Assembly (NCBI GenBank): GCA_947044365.1
Contig: OX345636.1
Location: forward strand, 11,613,809 to 11,677,808
From: Petrosia ficiformis
Taxonomy: Eukaryota > Porifera > Demospongiae > Haplosclerida > Petrosiidae
Length of the DNA stretch: 64,000 nucleotides
Reading direction: 5' to 3'
A program made the translations under genes and the position numbers. Under the pieces are notes generated by a model, which had not been told where the DNA came from, did not search any database, and worked only from the letters and a program-made list of their open reading frames with translations. This document shows, one piece after another, positions 24,201-35,900 of the stretch (position 1 is its first letter; every line of letters begins with the position of its first letter).

Positions 24201-26619
24201 TTGAAAGCTGCTGAACAAAATTTGAACAAATATTTACCTTAAAGGGTAACTGCAACAGAAAAATTTTTTGGTTTATTTTTGCAGAAAATGATAGTATTTA
24301 TTACCAAAACAATGTGTATCAAAAATTAAACGATGTATCAAATCCCAACAGGGAATAATAAGCTGCACAAAAACTGCACTTTGTAAGGTTGCAGTAGTTT
24401 AATTTTCTTATCCCACCCACGCTTCCTGTTTAATGCAAGCGCTTCCTCATAAAGAGGAAATGGGGTGCGGTTTTTACGTGACATCACAGAAGGGAGTCAA
24501 TCTCGTGAAGTTGCCTCATTGTTCGAGTATTATTGCAAGCAACATACATCAAGAACATGGTTCTTCACATCTACCTGTTCAATTAATAAGTATATTTATT
24601 TATAGTGTTATTGCAAAAAAAATACCTTTTGTTTAGGTGCTAATACGGGGCTGGTTGGGACGAGATATCAGGGTGGTTGTTCTGTCGTGTGGAGTTAATA
24701 TAATCATAAACTCATTTCCCTCAACAGAGAGTATATATTGGATTTCATATGCATTACCCTAATATTTTTTTATAATAATAGTATGCATGAATGAAAAAAA
24801 AAAAAAACTGGTAGGAGCTTTGGTTGTGCTATGACTGCTTTGACTCAATTCTTCATCTGCGATATTCTCTTCTGACCTTGTTATTAAACTGGACTGTATC
24901 CCCATCTCACAAACTGATGGCACTATCTGTATACCTGTAAACGTGTTAAGTATTTAGTAATCTTACAATTAATTTTGTCATACATTAATTAGCTGTACAT
25001 TTTACTACTACAGGGTGAACTTGTAAGCAAACGTTGCTTTTCTGAACATTTTCTGTGCTTACAGCAGTGCTAACTTTAATAACTGATAGAGTCTCAGTTG
25101 CCACATCTTTTAACTTTACATCCTTCATCAATGAATGTGAAGTTCCTGTTGCAACACTTTTATGGTCTACCTGTGTACTTCATGGCACTACAAAAGAATG
25201 ATAAAACCAAGTAGCATCACTGTTTGGAATATTGTTTAACTTATGTAAATAGATCATATATAAAAAGTAACTAACTAAATAATTAAGCATTTCAGAAAAT
25301 TAACACAAAAAGGAGATGCAAAAAAATTATTTAACACCATAGAATTGTAAATTGTGAAGTTATTTTTATATAGCATGCTGATATCTCTAACAGTGAACTA
25401 TTTTTTAATAATTACACAAATCTGTTTGTATGTACCTTCACATGTGAAGCAAAAATGTTGGTCTCATCTTCACTGTTCTCTTGTCCATAACTCCCTAACT
25501 TCTCACTTTCATCATTAGAATTTTTGATCATCATTTCTTGTATTATCTAGTAATACATTAATAAATATATGTAATACTAATATAAGTCAAAATTATAGCC
25601 TCATCTCACTTTCTGTCTATTTCTTTTCTGTCTATTTCTTTTCTGTCCTTTTTTTCTTGGTTCAGTTTCATTACTTCTCAGCAAGTTAGAACTGCATTCT
25701 TCTGAGCTACAAGGAGGTTCTCTTGTTCTTTTAAAAATAGTAGGTACAGCATCGTTCTTCAGTGTTGGTCTTTGTTTTATTCCAAACTTTCTAAAGACTT
25801 TTCAAAGCAGTCTGCAGTAAAGTGTGTGCTGCACAAAACTGAATAATGGCTTGGACCACTCCACTTATCCCTTGTTCTTTTCACAGCATCTGCCCATTGT
25901 TTTCTTAAATGTGGATGCTGAGGAAACTTAAATAAGCTCACACCATCAGTATGTTTGTTAATACAGCCTGCAGCCACACACGAATTCATCATTCTTCACG
26001 AGATTGACTCCCTTCTGTGATGTCACGTAAAACCGCACCCCATTTCCTCTTTATGAGGAAGCGCTTGCATTAAACAGGAAGCGTGGGTGGGATAAGAAAA
26101 TTAAACTACTGCAACCTTACAAAGTGCAGTTTTTGTGCAGCTTATTATTCCCTGTTGGGATTTGATACATCATTTAATTTTTGATACACATTGTTTTGGT
26201 AATAAATACTATCATTTTCTGCAAAAATAATAAAAAAATTTTTTCTGTTGCAGTTACCCTTTAATATTCTATCCTCACATAGAAAATAAATGCTAAATTC
26301 TGATTAATAAGGCTGAAAGAGTAAAGTTTAAAATGCTGGTAGTCAACTGGGAATTGTCCCCATGCAGGGTCACTGACTTCAGACAGACAACATGTATGGC
26401 TTCAACTCATAACAGGGTTCTGATGGCATATACATGTACGTAATGCCTAGTGTTCAGTTAGCCTGTTCATACAGACGTATGAGATGTTTGATTCGGACCC
26501 TGCCAGCTGAGCTGCCTTGGTAGCTCAGTTGGTAGAGCATCTGTCTGGAGTACAGAGTGTCGTGGGTTCGAATCCCACTTGAGGCAACTCTCATTTTCAT
26601 TTTTCCATTGCCTCAGGTG

Positions 26620-26658
<39 letters not shown>

Positions 26659-29600
26659 CTCTTTCTACATCTCCTATAACATCATGTACATGGTGGTAGC
26701 TTCGTGTGCAACTGAAGCATTCAGTACCACTTGTGCAGTATATATAGAGCATTATGAAGTGCTGATGGTTGTTTGGTTGTCATAGATCAGTGGTAAGAAC
26801 ACTGGTGGCTGAAGTCAGTGGTCCTATGTTCGATTCCCAGTGACTACCAGCTTTCCTCTTTCACCTGAGCGTTTATAATTATGAAATAAATTACCATAAT
26901 TATTATAAATAGAACTATAACTACTATTGATAGAGCTACAATTACTATAAATACAACGTATACTGTTTATATTGTGTTGAATAATGTGATACAAACAATG
27001 AACATTTCTACAGTACTGGAGTTGATAATGAACTTTGATCTACGTCTTCGTTGGGATACACGACATACAGTTTTAGAAGAGGTTGAAGTACACGATGACT
27101 ATAGAGTTATCTATGCGTAAGTAGTAATCCCCACACTATTACATACATGTATATTCCTCACTACATTACTCCACACTATATTCCTCACTACATTACTCCA
27201 CACTATATTCCTCACTACATTACTCCACACTATATTCCTCACTACATTACTCCACACTATATTCCTCACTACATTACTCCACACTATATTCCTCACTACA
27301 TTACTCCACACTATATTCCACACTACATTACTCCACACTATATTCCTCACTACATTACTCCACACTATATTCCACACTACATTACTCCACACTATATTCC
27401 TCACTACATTACTACACACTATATTCCTCACTACATTACTCCACACTATATTCCTCACTACATTACTCCACACTATATTCCTCACTACATTACTCCACAC
27501 TATATTCCTCACTACATTACTCCACACTATATTCCTCACTACATTACTCCACACTATATTCCTCACTACATTACTCCACACTATATTCCTCACTACATTA
27601 CTCCACACTATATTCCTCACTACATTACTCTACACTATATTCCTCACTACATTACTACACACTATATTCCTCACTACATTACTCCACACTATATTCCTCA
27701 CTACATTACTACACACTATATTCCTCACTACATTACTCCACACTATATTCCTCTCTACATTACTCTACACTATATTCCTCACTACATTACTCCACACTAT
27801 ATTCCTCACTACATTACTCCAGTCCATATTCCTCACTACATTACTCCACACTATATTCCTCACTACATTACTTCACACTATATTCCTCACTACATTACTA
27901 CACACTATATTCCTCACTACATTACTCCACACTATATTCCTCACTACATTACTCCAGTCCATATTCCTCACTACATTACTCCACACTATATTCCTCACTA
28001 CATTACTCCACACTATATTCCTCACTACATTACTCCATACTATATTCCACACTACATTACTACACACTATATGCCTCACTACATTACTTCACACTATACT
28101 ACTTCACAATATTTTTGCAGTGTAGTGAGAACACCACCAGGATCATCTGATAGAGATTTTGTAGGAAACTTTACATATGGAGTGAATGAAAATGGTGTTC
28201 ACTATATAATTGGAAAAAATACCACTCATCCCAAGAAACCAGAAGTACCTGGTCTTGTAAGGTATTGATGTCATCTATATGTAATAGCCTTGCTATTCCT
28301 ATAAATGTGTGTGGCAGATTTATATCTGTGTGTGCATGAATTATAGATTGTAGAAGATTATGAAATTGCGGGAGGTTCTAGCACGAGTGATACATTGCAA
28401 ATTATATGTGAGGGTGTGATCATATGCAAGTACATAAAATAATTAGAGCATATACTAGTAGTCCAGATTTAGTAAATATCAATCACGCTAGTCCAGATTT
28501 ACGTAAATATCGACTACTTTGGTCCAGATTTACGTAAATATCAACTATTGTAGTCTATATTTAGTAAATATTAATTAGCTTATACAACCATAGTATGATA
28601 GAAACCTTACTCCCTGCCTGGCTTATATAGCGTATATGCTAACTACTGTAGCACCAAATGTACTCTAATTATTTCATGTTGTCTAGATCTAATATCAGTG
28701 CTCGGAATATTTTTTGAAAGTGTCCAGAAAACCAGCGCTGTACCCATTTATGGCTTATGGGATATACACTGTGGAAGTAACCCACTAGGCCATGACTGCT
28801 CTTGACTAATAATTAACCTTGTTGAGATGTTCTAGTACCATTCTTACATGTATTATTCTTATAACTAATCAGACAATTTGTCGCAATCTTGTCCAGACAG
28901 ACAAAACAACCAACATGTCCAAAAAATGGCATGTTATTTTGAGCACTGTCTAACATGAAGAATGAACTGTAATTTGTAGTACAATTAGCTACACTCAAGA
29001 GACTGAGTCAATATATTATATTCCAGTTAATCAGGACAGTACGAGTGATCTTCTATAATTTTTGAATGCTTGGCCTTAGATTAGGAGACAAGAATTAGTG
29101 AAACAAGTAAAAATAAACATTGGAGATACTCTTAATATCGGTGGGGCTCCTAGCCCCCCTGGAGTATTGGCACCTATGATATGGTACGTACACATGTATA
29201 AATTGAGCATATCAATTAAAAAAATGTAGGATTATATTTATAATCAGAGCTATCACTTGTTTGCATACTTTTTGGAGTTTGCATTCTTGTGTCATTTTTA
29301 TGGCCCGTAGGGCCATCCCTATGATTGCTTTCCCACGGGTTCGATGTATGTTTATATATATATATAATTTATATATAATTTATATATATATATATGTTTG
29401 TGTCACCTACGCGAGTATGGGTTGTATACGTAGTTAAGGAAGTTACATCATTCCCGGGGGCTCGGTCAATCAATGGGCGTGGCGCGTAAAAGAACGCGCG
29501 ATCAAGCTCTACACACCAGCAGAAAGAAAGCTGTTGAGCTTACGTAGAAACTGTAACTAATAGCTAGCTATTCTGCCTGAAATATATTCCTAAAGTTCTA

Positions 29601-30053
29601 CAAGGTCCTTTGAAAGGTCAGGAGAGTAGATAATCAAAATAATAACTATAATAAGCTGTTGTCTTTCATGCTTGATAAAGTCAGCCATGATTACTGAATT
29701 CTGGACACCACAAAGCAGTCATAAGGATACTTTTATCTTCACTTAAATTTGTAAAGCAATCATAGGGATGTTTTTTTCTCTATATACACTTGTTATTGAT
29801 TATTTTTTAGTAATGCGAATCACATTTACATATTTTCTATAGAGGTGAGACAATATTATCAGGAATGCTATTGTATGCTGATAAAGATGATCCTAACTCA
29901 ACAAGAGCGACACTTCTTCTTCAAGATGATATCAAAGGATATATTCCTCAGTTTATTAGCAATATATTCTATACAAAAGCTCCTATTCAGTGGAGGGATA
30001 GTCTATACAATTTCTATCATGATGTTTATAAACATGAGAAAAACAATCAATGA
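18237..30053 (+). CDS. START-domain lipid-transfer protein, gene C (complete, 226 aa)
   Basis: Coding exons: 18,237-18,300, 21,999-22,123, 23,925-23,961, 27,014-27,116, 28,121-28,261, 29,843-30,053; 681 nt in total, all GT-AG. It begins MAESTIVSKHEPTVSCPITK, close to gene B, and again has an acceptor (CCACAG) five bases before the ATG, pointing to an upstream non-coding exon. START signatures: [43 protein letters not shown], and the C-terminal helix ending YKHEKNNQ. Same single-domain architecture as gene B, no targeting signal seen. Introns are swollen by a 40-bp array (intron 1), a 39-bp array (intron 2), a Kolobok-like element and a SINE (intron 3), the 27-bp array (intron 4) and a MITE (intron 5). 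Confidence 0.9.
18366..18655. mobile_element. ATGGCCCRTAGG-family MITE, partial copy
   Basis: Starts with ATGGCCCATAGGACCATC, continues with (TA)n, CTTGTGTCACTTACG, and CAAGCTCTACAGACCAGCAG, ending AGCAGTCATAGGGATACC. Relatives at 19,230-19,505 (partial), 29,294-29,790, 45,381-45,850 and 51,795-52,410. Intron 1 of gene C. Confidence 0.6.
19230..19505. mobile_element. Second partial copy of the ATGGCCCRTAGG-family MITE
   Basis: Shares TGCTCAGGCTCTACAGACCA, ACATAGAAACTGGAACTAAT and the end CAATCATAGGGACATCTC with the copies above; lacks the palindromic start. Between it and the first copy lies 18,660-19,230, AT-rich DNA with an unrecognised 88-codon frame. Confidence 0.5.
19702..19920. repeat. 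~72-bp tandem repeat, three units
   Basis: Unit contains CATGAACAAGGCATGAACTC and CCAATACAATACTAATACAT. Intron 1 of gene C, directly before the 40-bp array. Confidence 0.8.
19990..21690. repeat. 40-bp minisatellite in intron 1 of START gene C (~42 units)
   Basis: Unit ACCTCATATACAATCTAAGT + TTGAGTAAGGGACTCATTTC. A distinct variant (ACCTGTATAAAATTTAAGCT, with GGGGCTC) recurs at intervals of several units, so the array has a higher-order period. A few units have 2-bp deletions (CTCATACAAT). Confidence 0.95.
22262..22408. repeat. ~75-bp tandem duplication
   Basis: Two copies of GATGGTAACTGTTTAGATGA.. to ..TATATTTAGATGTAATGC; the second has an extra ATTTTAGAG. Intron 2 of gene C. Confidence 0.8.
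23000..23790. repeat. ~39-bp minisatellite with embedded ACATGT runs, intron 2 of gene C
   Basis: Unit ACTACATGTACATGTACATT + GTATATCTTGGGTCCATTC, about 20 units; the number of ACATGT hexamers per unit varies from one to three. Because ACATGTACATGT is self-complementary, open frames appear on both strands; none is a gene. Confidence 0.95.
24239..26264. mobile_element. Kolobok-like transposon with ~270-bp TIRs, TTAA target site
   Basis: Bounded by TTAA; ends read AGGGTAACTGCAAC and its complement. The first and last roughly 270 bp (24,243-24,510 and 25,993-26,260) are near-perfect inverted copies. TTAA duplication with AGG-type ends plus an encoded THAP domain fits the Kolobok superfamily. 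Only the THAP end of the coding region remains, so it is non-autonomous. The 67-codon + strand frame at 24,433-24,636 is TIR sequence. Intron 3 of gene C. Confidence 0.75.
25777..25992 (-). pseudogene. THAP zinc-finger domain fragment of the Kolobok-like element
   Basis: 71 codons, beginning MMNSCVAAGCINKHTDGVSL. THAP signature: C-x4-C at the start, a FKFP segment, WADAVKR with the conserved Trp, W-x-GPS, and C-x2-H (CSTHF) followed by DCFE. THAP domains bind the transposon ends. The frame stops at TAA, while another frame continues with GIKQRPTLKNDAVPTIF and a Lys/Arg-rich tail to about 25,610, so a 1-nt frameshift near 25,795 breaks the protein. No catalytic domain follows. Confidence 0.75.
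26440..26690 (+). repeat. tRNA-derived SINE copy in intron 3 of gene C
   Basis: Head GAGATGTTTGATTCGGACCC, tRNA-like core 26,513-26,586 with A-box TAGCTCAGTTGGTAGAGC, anticodon loop CTGGAGT and B-box GGTTCGAATCCCAC, then TTTCCATTGCCTCAGGTGTC, (CTTT)n and ATAACATCATGTACA. Confidence 0.8.
26778..26855 (+). repeat. Second type of tRNA-like sequence (SINE fragment)
   Basis: A-box-like TAGATCAGTGGTAAGA and B-box ATGTTCGATTCCCAGT at the right spacing, followed by AT-rich DNA. Only one copy, with GTC..GAC ends; most likely a SINE relic, but a diverged tRNA cannot be fully excluded. Confidence 0.4.
27151..28103. repeat. 27-bp minisatellite in intron 4 of START gene C (~35 units)
   Basis: Same G-free unit, strand and intron as in genes A and B. 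The variant ACTCCAGTCCATATTCCTC found in gene A is present here twice (about 27,818 and 27,953). The array starts 35 bp after the donor and ends about 17 bp before the acceptor. Open in several frames; the frame ending in exon 5 is an artefact of the repeat. Confidence 0.95.
28450..28570. repeat. ~34-bp tandem repeat (GTCCAGATTTACGTAAATAT)
   Basis: Three to four diverged units in intron 5 of gene C. Confidence 0.65.
29294..29790. mobile_element. ATGGCCCRTAGG-family MITE, near full length
   Basis: Starts TTTATGGCCCGTAGGGCCAT and CCCTATGATTGCTTTCCCAC; ends CAATCATAGGGATG followed by TCTATATACACTTG. CCCTATGATTGCTT is inverted at the two ends. (TA)n is internal. No coding sequence. It ends about 50 bp before exon 6 of gene C. 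Confidence 0.65.
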
Positions 30054-30979
30054 ATAATCAGAAAGCTCATGCTCCTATGCAGTTGAACTATAATTGAAAT
30101 CAGTTAATGATAATAATTATTATTTTTTTTATTTTATAATTATTATACAGTTTGGGGCTATTAAGAGGCCTTGAAGGTATCATTTAAAAAATAAGTGGCA
30201 ATGTCCAAGAAGTAAAATTAACACTGTTGTTGGCAATGAACAGTGTCCAGATGACCTTTTTGAATCATGTGAAACCAGTAGAATCAATTACTGGATCCTC
30301 GCGTTTTATCTAAGGTCAAAAAGAGGACAAGCTGGAGTATGTTTGTTCTAGTAATATCTTAGTTTTAATGAGATTCACTCTTTTTATATAATGGACCAAT
30401 CATCCAGTGGCATTTGAATAGGTTGGGTGTTGCTACACAAGAATTTATGTGTCTATCAGAAAATTAAATTGGTGAAAACGAAGCACTTGCTATATATAAT
30501 GGTTTATTCATAAAAGTATGGTCTTGCGTAGCCGAGTCTTATGTGCTTATTTGATATTAAAGTTTACTGTATTATAATAATATTACAGTTATATAAATTT
30601 TACAACATTCAGAAAATATGGCAGCAGATGTGGCACTAGTCTCATGAGCCAGACCCATCATGTACCACGTGGTATGGTCTGGGTCGTGAGACTAATGTGG
30701 CATCAGTACTATTCTCTATTATGGCAAATATAGTACTGTCGGTATCATACATAATTACAGTATCATAGTACTATAATTATGTATAATGAACACTGAACTT
30801 CACTGAATACAGTCTTTAGTATTATAATTGTATTTGTACATAATTTATGTGTTTATGTATAATTGTAGACTGTGTAATATGCATGTATGTTTTATTGTAA
30901 TAGCCTTTGTTCTTTCCTTCTCTCACCCATACACAGGCCATTACATTTATGACTCAGCAACACTTCCGTGACATTAATT
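30054..30979. other. 3' flank of START gene C
   Basis: AT-rich; I see no gene. A palindromic CCACGTGG at about 30,666 is the only motif that stands out. Confidence 0.35.
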
Positions 30980-31583
30980 TTAACCCTGAGCACTGATGTC
31001 ACATATATGTGACATTTCACCCCTACGTGGTTCGCCATCTGTTCCTGGCTACACGAAGCTGTCCAAATGCTTGTAATTGGCGTCAAGCACAAGCTGATGA
31101 ACGTGGGTAAAAAAGTTGATGTTTTTTCGGCCGCCCTTTGGCCTAAATAACGACTACGGGGGGGAATTTTAAAGGGGGTGTCCCCCCGTTAATGCGGGGG
31201 TTCGAAGGTGGCACAGCCCCCTCGCTGCGGACGAATTTAGAATTTTTTACCCCGCCCACGCCCTCTGGTGGGTAGCTGAGGCATTTTCCTTGCTGTGAAA
31301 CCTGCAATCGTGGGTGTAGCTGGTGCCAACATGCAGTGGGGTCATTTTGTTAGCCCCAGTTCCAGTCAAAAGAGGGAGAGCACTGCATTTGATTTGATCC
31401 TACGATGCGCTTGGGGACTTTCGAGTCCCAGTAAGCAAGTTGGTGGAAGTAGTACTCCATGTCGGAAAAGGAGCCAAGTTTGGGGTAGAGAAAGTGAACG
31501 GTGGCCAAATTATATGCAATAGAGTCGCCAGTGTTGGAAATGGGAAGAATTTTGAAAAACAGGCTCAGTGCTCTAAAGGTTAA
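30980..31583. mobile_element. piggyBac-like MITE, second copy (inverted)
   Basis: Bounded by TTAA (30,980-30,983 and 31,580-31,583), with ends CCCTGAGCACTGATG and the complement of CCTTTAGAGCACTGAG. The interior matches the complement of 1,317-1,912, including the TTTTCCGACATGGAGTA block. The 75-codon frame at 31,295-31,522 is element sequence. Confidence 0.7.
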
Positions 31584-32073
31584 TGATTATTATATTACTT
31601 GTAGTGTGCTGCTGGTGTGACTCAACCTACCTGCTTGCATCTTTGGAACTATATAGCCTACGTTGTATATGGCTTACGTTATATCTTTTTCCTCAATATT
31701 ATCTTGTTACTAAACTAGCAACATTAATTTTATTGAATATGAATCACCTTTAGACCATTAACTTGACATTAACTTCTTAGTTTTTGTGTAGCAGTTATTT
31801 ACTCCTTTGAGATGAAGATCTTTTGATAAAAGCGTCTTTCAGCTATATTACTATGAATACAATTGCACCAGTATTTTAAAATCTGAAACCCACATGGAAA
31901 CAACCTAATTCAGCCAGTACTCCTGCATCTGCCGAACGTAATGGGAGTTCTAGTGCAATGATATTTATGAAATTTCAATAACACATGTTCTAGGGCCGAC
32001 TGTTCAGTATGTTCCCAGAATTCTCCACTAGATCTGTACCGTTAATACTGGCTTTACCAATGCAGAGAATAAA
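31584..32073. other. Unidentified intergenic DNA
   Basis: AT-rich sequence between the piggyBac-like MITE and the 5.7-kb transposon; no repeats or coding signal recognised. Confidence 0.3.
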
Positions 32074-32977
32074 TCACACATCGGGCAACTGTGAAAGCAG
32101 GAACGGAATCAGGAATGGAATTTTTTGTTATTTTTATTTTATTTCATTGTTATAAGATTATAATGATTTTATTTTATTGTTATAAGATTATAATGAAAAA
32201 AGCAAAAAGTGATTACGTTTGTAAGTTTTCCGTGTCCATTTTTTTCACAGTCCAAGGTTAGATCTATGAAATCTGAACTACCAGCTAGATCAACAATCAC
32301 ATCTGATTACTCCATTCTTCTCAGTCCCAACGACGTATGTCCAGTGAGATCTATAAAATCTGAACTACCAACCATTCTTCTCACTCCACGGGTTCCCAAC
32401 GACGTAGCCCACCTGTTTGTTACAGCGCTTTTCATTTCAGTTTCCCTCCCGTAACCACACCTTTCTATAATTAGAATTAATAATTATAATTATTATAGAG
32501 TAATTAATTAATTAACGGACGCTTAGCGTTTCTTACGTCGTAGCAACAAACATAGCTTGAGGACAAAAACAAACTTGCATTATCAGATGGAGAAACATTG
32601 AGCAAAGTCGTTGGGTTAAGATTTGCAACAACTAAGCTATTAAATACATGCAACACAGTGCAAAATCTATTGCCAACGGTGATTTCAAAGTCGGACAGGA
32701 TTATTCTTTAACGGACGGTGTTCAGAAATCACTAACAACTGTTCGAAGCGACTTCATTCTTGTTCAAAAGCAGCTTCCACATCTCATAAACCAAACTTCC
32801 AAATTATAGAAGAATATGCTTTATGCTTCCAGAAATAATTACCATCTGTAACTAATAAACCAATTATATTAACGGACAAAAGGGTGGGTTCACCCCAATT
32901 CACCACCACCACCACCACCACCACCCCCCAATTATCTTGGATGTCAAATTCATAAACACAAAAAAGTTCAGAAAACA

Positions 32978-35900
32978 TCAATTTTTACAACTAGAACAAA
33001 AAAAATTGTACTTTTCACTTGAAGCTTGCTTGTATGAAACATTCACACAGCTACAATGATACCACTTGCCACACTTCATACATTGAACCCATTTTCTAGC
33101 TTTTGGATGGACACAGGTGCTTCTAACACAGTCAGTATCTAAGTAATGGAAGTTAACCTATAACAACTGATTAGAGACGAAATCTGTAAATACACATGAA
33201 TTAGCTTGTAATGATTATATATTCATAATGTCGTAATGATCATAGTCTTTTATTGTTCACATGCTTAAAATAGCTGGAATTTGAAAGATAATTTGCAAAG
33301 CCTAACAGATGATAAACAAGTTGTAACACTAAGATGAATTTCTAGTTACCCTGTAAAAGCTGGGCCACCTATGATTATTACCAGAGTGAAACAGTTAAGA
33401 TTTCGAGCTCCATTATTATCACTTACAGTTAGGTTACTATGGCAATTATTAATTAACTCGTCTTTTCTTTTCATCTTCTTTCTTTTTCTTCTCTTTTTCT
33501 TTAAGTTGTGCCTTTAACTGCCTCTCCATTTTTTTCTTTTCTTTTTCTTCAGCAGCCTGCTTTTTTATTCTCTCTTTCTCTTCTAACTACAACATATTTT
33601 CTACACTTGTAAGTACACGAGCACCTTTTGTAATGTTTCCAGGTTTTTTCTTTGGAATAGATGGTATTTGTAAAAATTTCGTCAAATCAACATCATCTAT
33701 AAAATTAAAATAATTGTGTAGTTAACCTAACTGAACACTGTACAGTGTAGACATAAGTTAAAATACTAGTTATTAAATTTAAAAACATTTTCTTCCCCCC
33801 AACCGAGTAGACAATCCAAACATCAGAGATAATTACAATTATTGTGTGTCTCTGAATAGAAATGTATCCCTACCAGGCATGCACTATATGAGCTTATCAA
33901 AAACACTGGCCCCATGTCTGATCCCTATGAAGTGCATTTCTTGCTAAACGAATGCTAAAACAGAACTGCAGGCTATACAGTACATTACATTACTTACTTG
34001 TAAATGTAACTCGAGAATGATTTCTAACTTCTTCCTCCAGATTAAGAGGATTGGCAGTAGTAAAGTGAACTTTATCTTGGACTTTTGGAAATGACTCCTC
34101 CCGATTAAGAGGATTGATAATAGTAGAGCAAACTCTATCTTTGGATTTGGGAAATGACTCCTCCTGATTAAGAGGATTGACAGGAGTAAATCGAACTCCA
34201 TCTTGGACTTTGGAAAATGACTCCTCCTGATTAAGAGTAGTAGAGCGAAGTCTATCTTGGACTATTGGAAATGATTCCTTACAATTAAGAGGATTGACAA
34301 CATAGAACGAACTCTATGTTGGTCTATGGGAAATGACTCTTCCTGATTAAGAAGATTGACAGGAGTAGATCGAACTCCATCTTGGACTTTGGGAAATGAC
34401 TCCTCCTGATTAAGAGGATTAACAGGAGTAGATCGAACTCCATCTTGGACTATTGGAAATGATTCCTTATGATTAACAGGATTGATAATAGTAGATCGAA
34501 CTCCATCTTGGATTATTGGAAATGACTCCTCCTGATTAAGAGGATTGACAGGAGTAGATCGAAGTCTATCTTGGACTATTGGAAACGATTCCTTATGATT
34601 AACAGGATTGATAATAGTAGATCGAACTCCATTTGGGACTATTGGAAATGATTCCTTACGATTAACAGGATTGATAATAGTAGATCGAACTCCATCTTGG
34701 ATTATTGGAAATGACTCCTCCTGATTAAGAGGATTGACAGGAGTAGAGCAAATTCTATCTTGGACTATTGGAAATGATTCCTTACGATTAACAGGGTTGA
34801 TAATAGTAGATCGAACTCCATCTTGGACTACTGGAAATGATTCCTTACGATTAACAGGATTAATAATAGTACATGTAGATCGAACTCCATCTTGGATTAT
34901 TGGAAATGACTCCTCCTGATTAAGAGGATTGACAGGAGTAGAGCAAAGTCTATCTTGGACTATTGGAAATGATTCCTTACGATTAACAGGATTGATAATA
35001 GTAGATCGAACTCCGTCTTGGATTATTGGAAATGACTCCTCCTGATTAAGAGGATTGACAGGAGTAGATCGAAGTCTATCTTGGACTATTGGAAACGATT
35101 CCTTACGATTAACAGGATTGATAATAGTAGAGCGAACTCTATTTTGGCCTTTGGGAAATGATTCCTCCTGATTAAGAGGATTGACAGGAGTTGATCGAAC
35201 TCCATCTTGGACTTTGGGAAATGACTCCTCCTGATTAAGAGTAGTAGAGTGAAGTCTATCTTGGACTATTGGAAATGATTCCTTACGATTAACAGGATTG
35301 ACAACAGTAGAACGGACTCTATCTTGGTCTACGGGAAATGACTCTTCCCTATTAAGAGGATTGACAGTAGTAGAGCAAACTCTATCTTGGACTGTGGGAA
35401 ACAATTCATCTTGCTCTTCCTGCACTTCACTAACAAAACTAACATTGCACCTATCAGTATGAACTCTTCTTGGTCTAGTCGGAATGGAATATTCATCAAA
35501 CCACACTTCACCCTGTACAGTGGTACTAGATTCTTCATTATCAAGAGTACTCAAAGAAGTTGATCCGACTTCACCATATCTAGCGAGACAAGGCTCATCA
35601 TCAATACCATCATAGAAAGTAGACTGCAGACCACGAAATCTATGACACCGATTTTTCGGAAAATAGGGATTACCATAGAATTGATGAGCTTGTCCACTGG
35701 GATACTGAAAGCAAGGAACATCACCAGTTTCAACAGGAAAACAATAATCTTGTGGGAAAGAGCTTGGTCGATTGCCATGACCTTCAGTCAACGAATACAT
35801 AGATCTAGAACTGTTTCTGTCCTCACCATGGTAAGTATTGAGGTAAAAGGGCGAAGGGGAGTATTTTAGGCCAGTACATGTTTCTACTGGTTGTGGTAAA

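Noticed and set aside
27147..28268. 373-codon frame ending in a START-like sequence
   Set aside because: Repeat frame fused by chance to exon 5 of gene C; the START part is real, the repeat part is intron.
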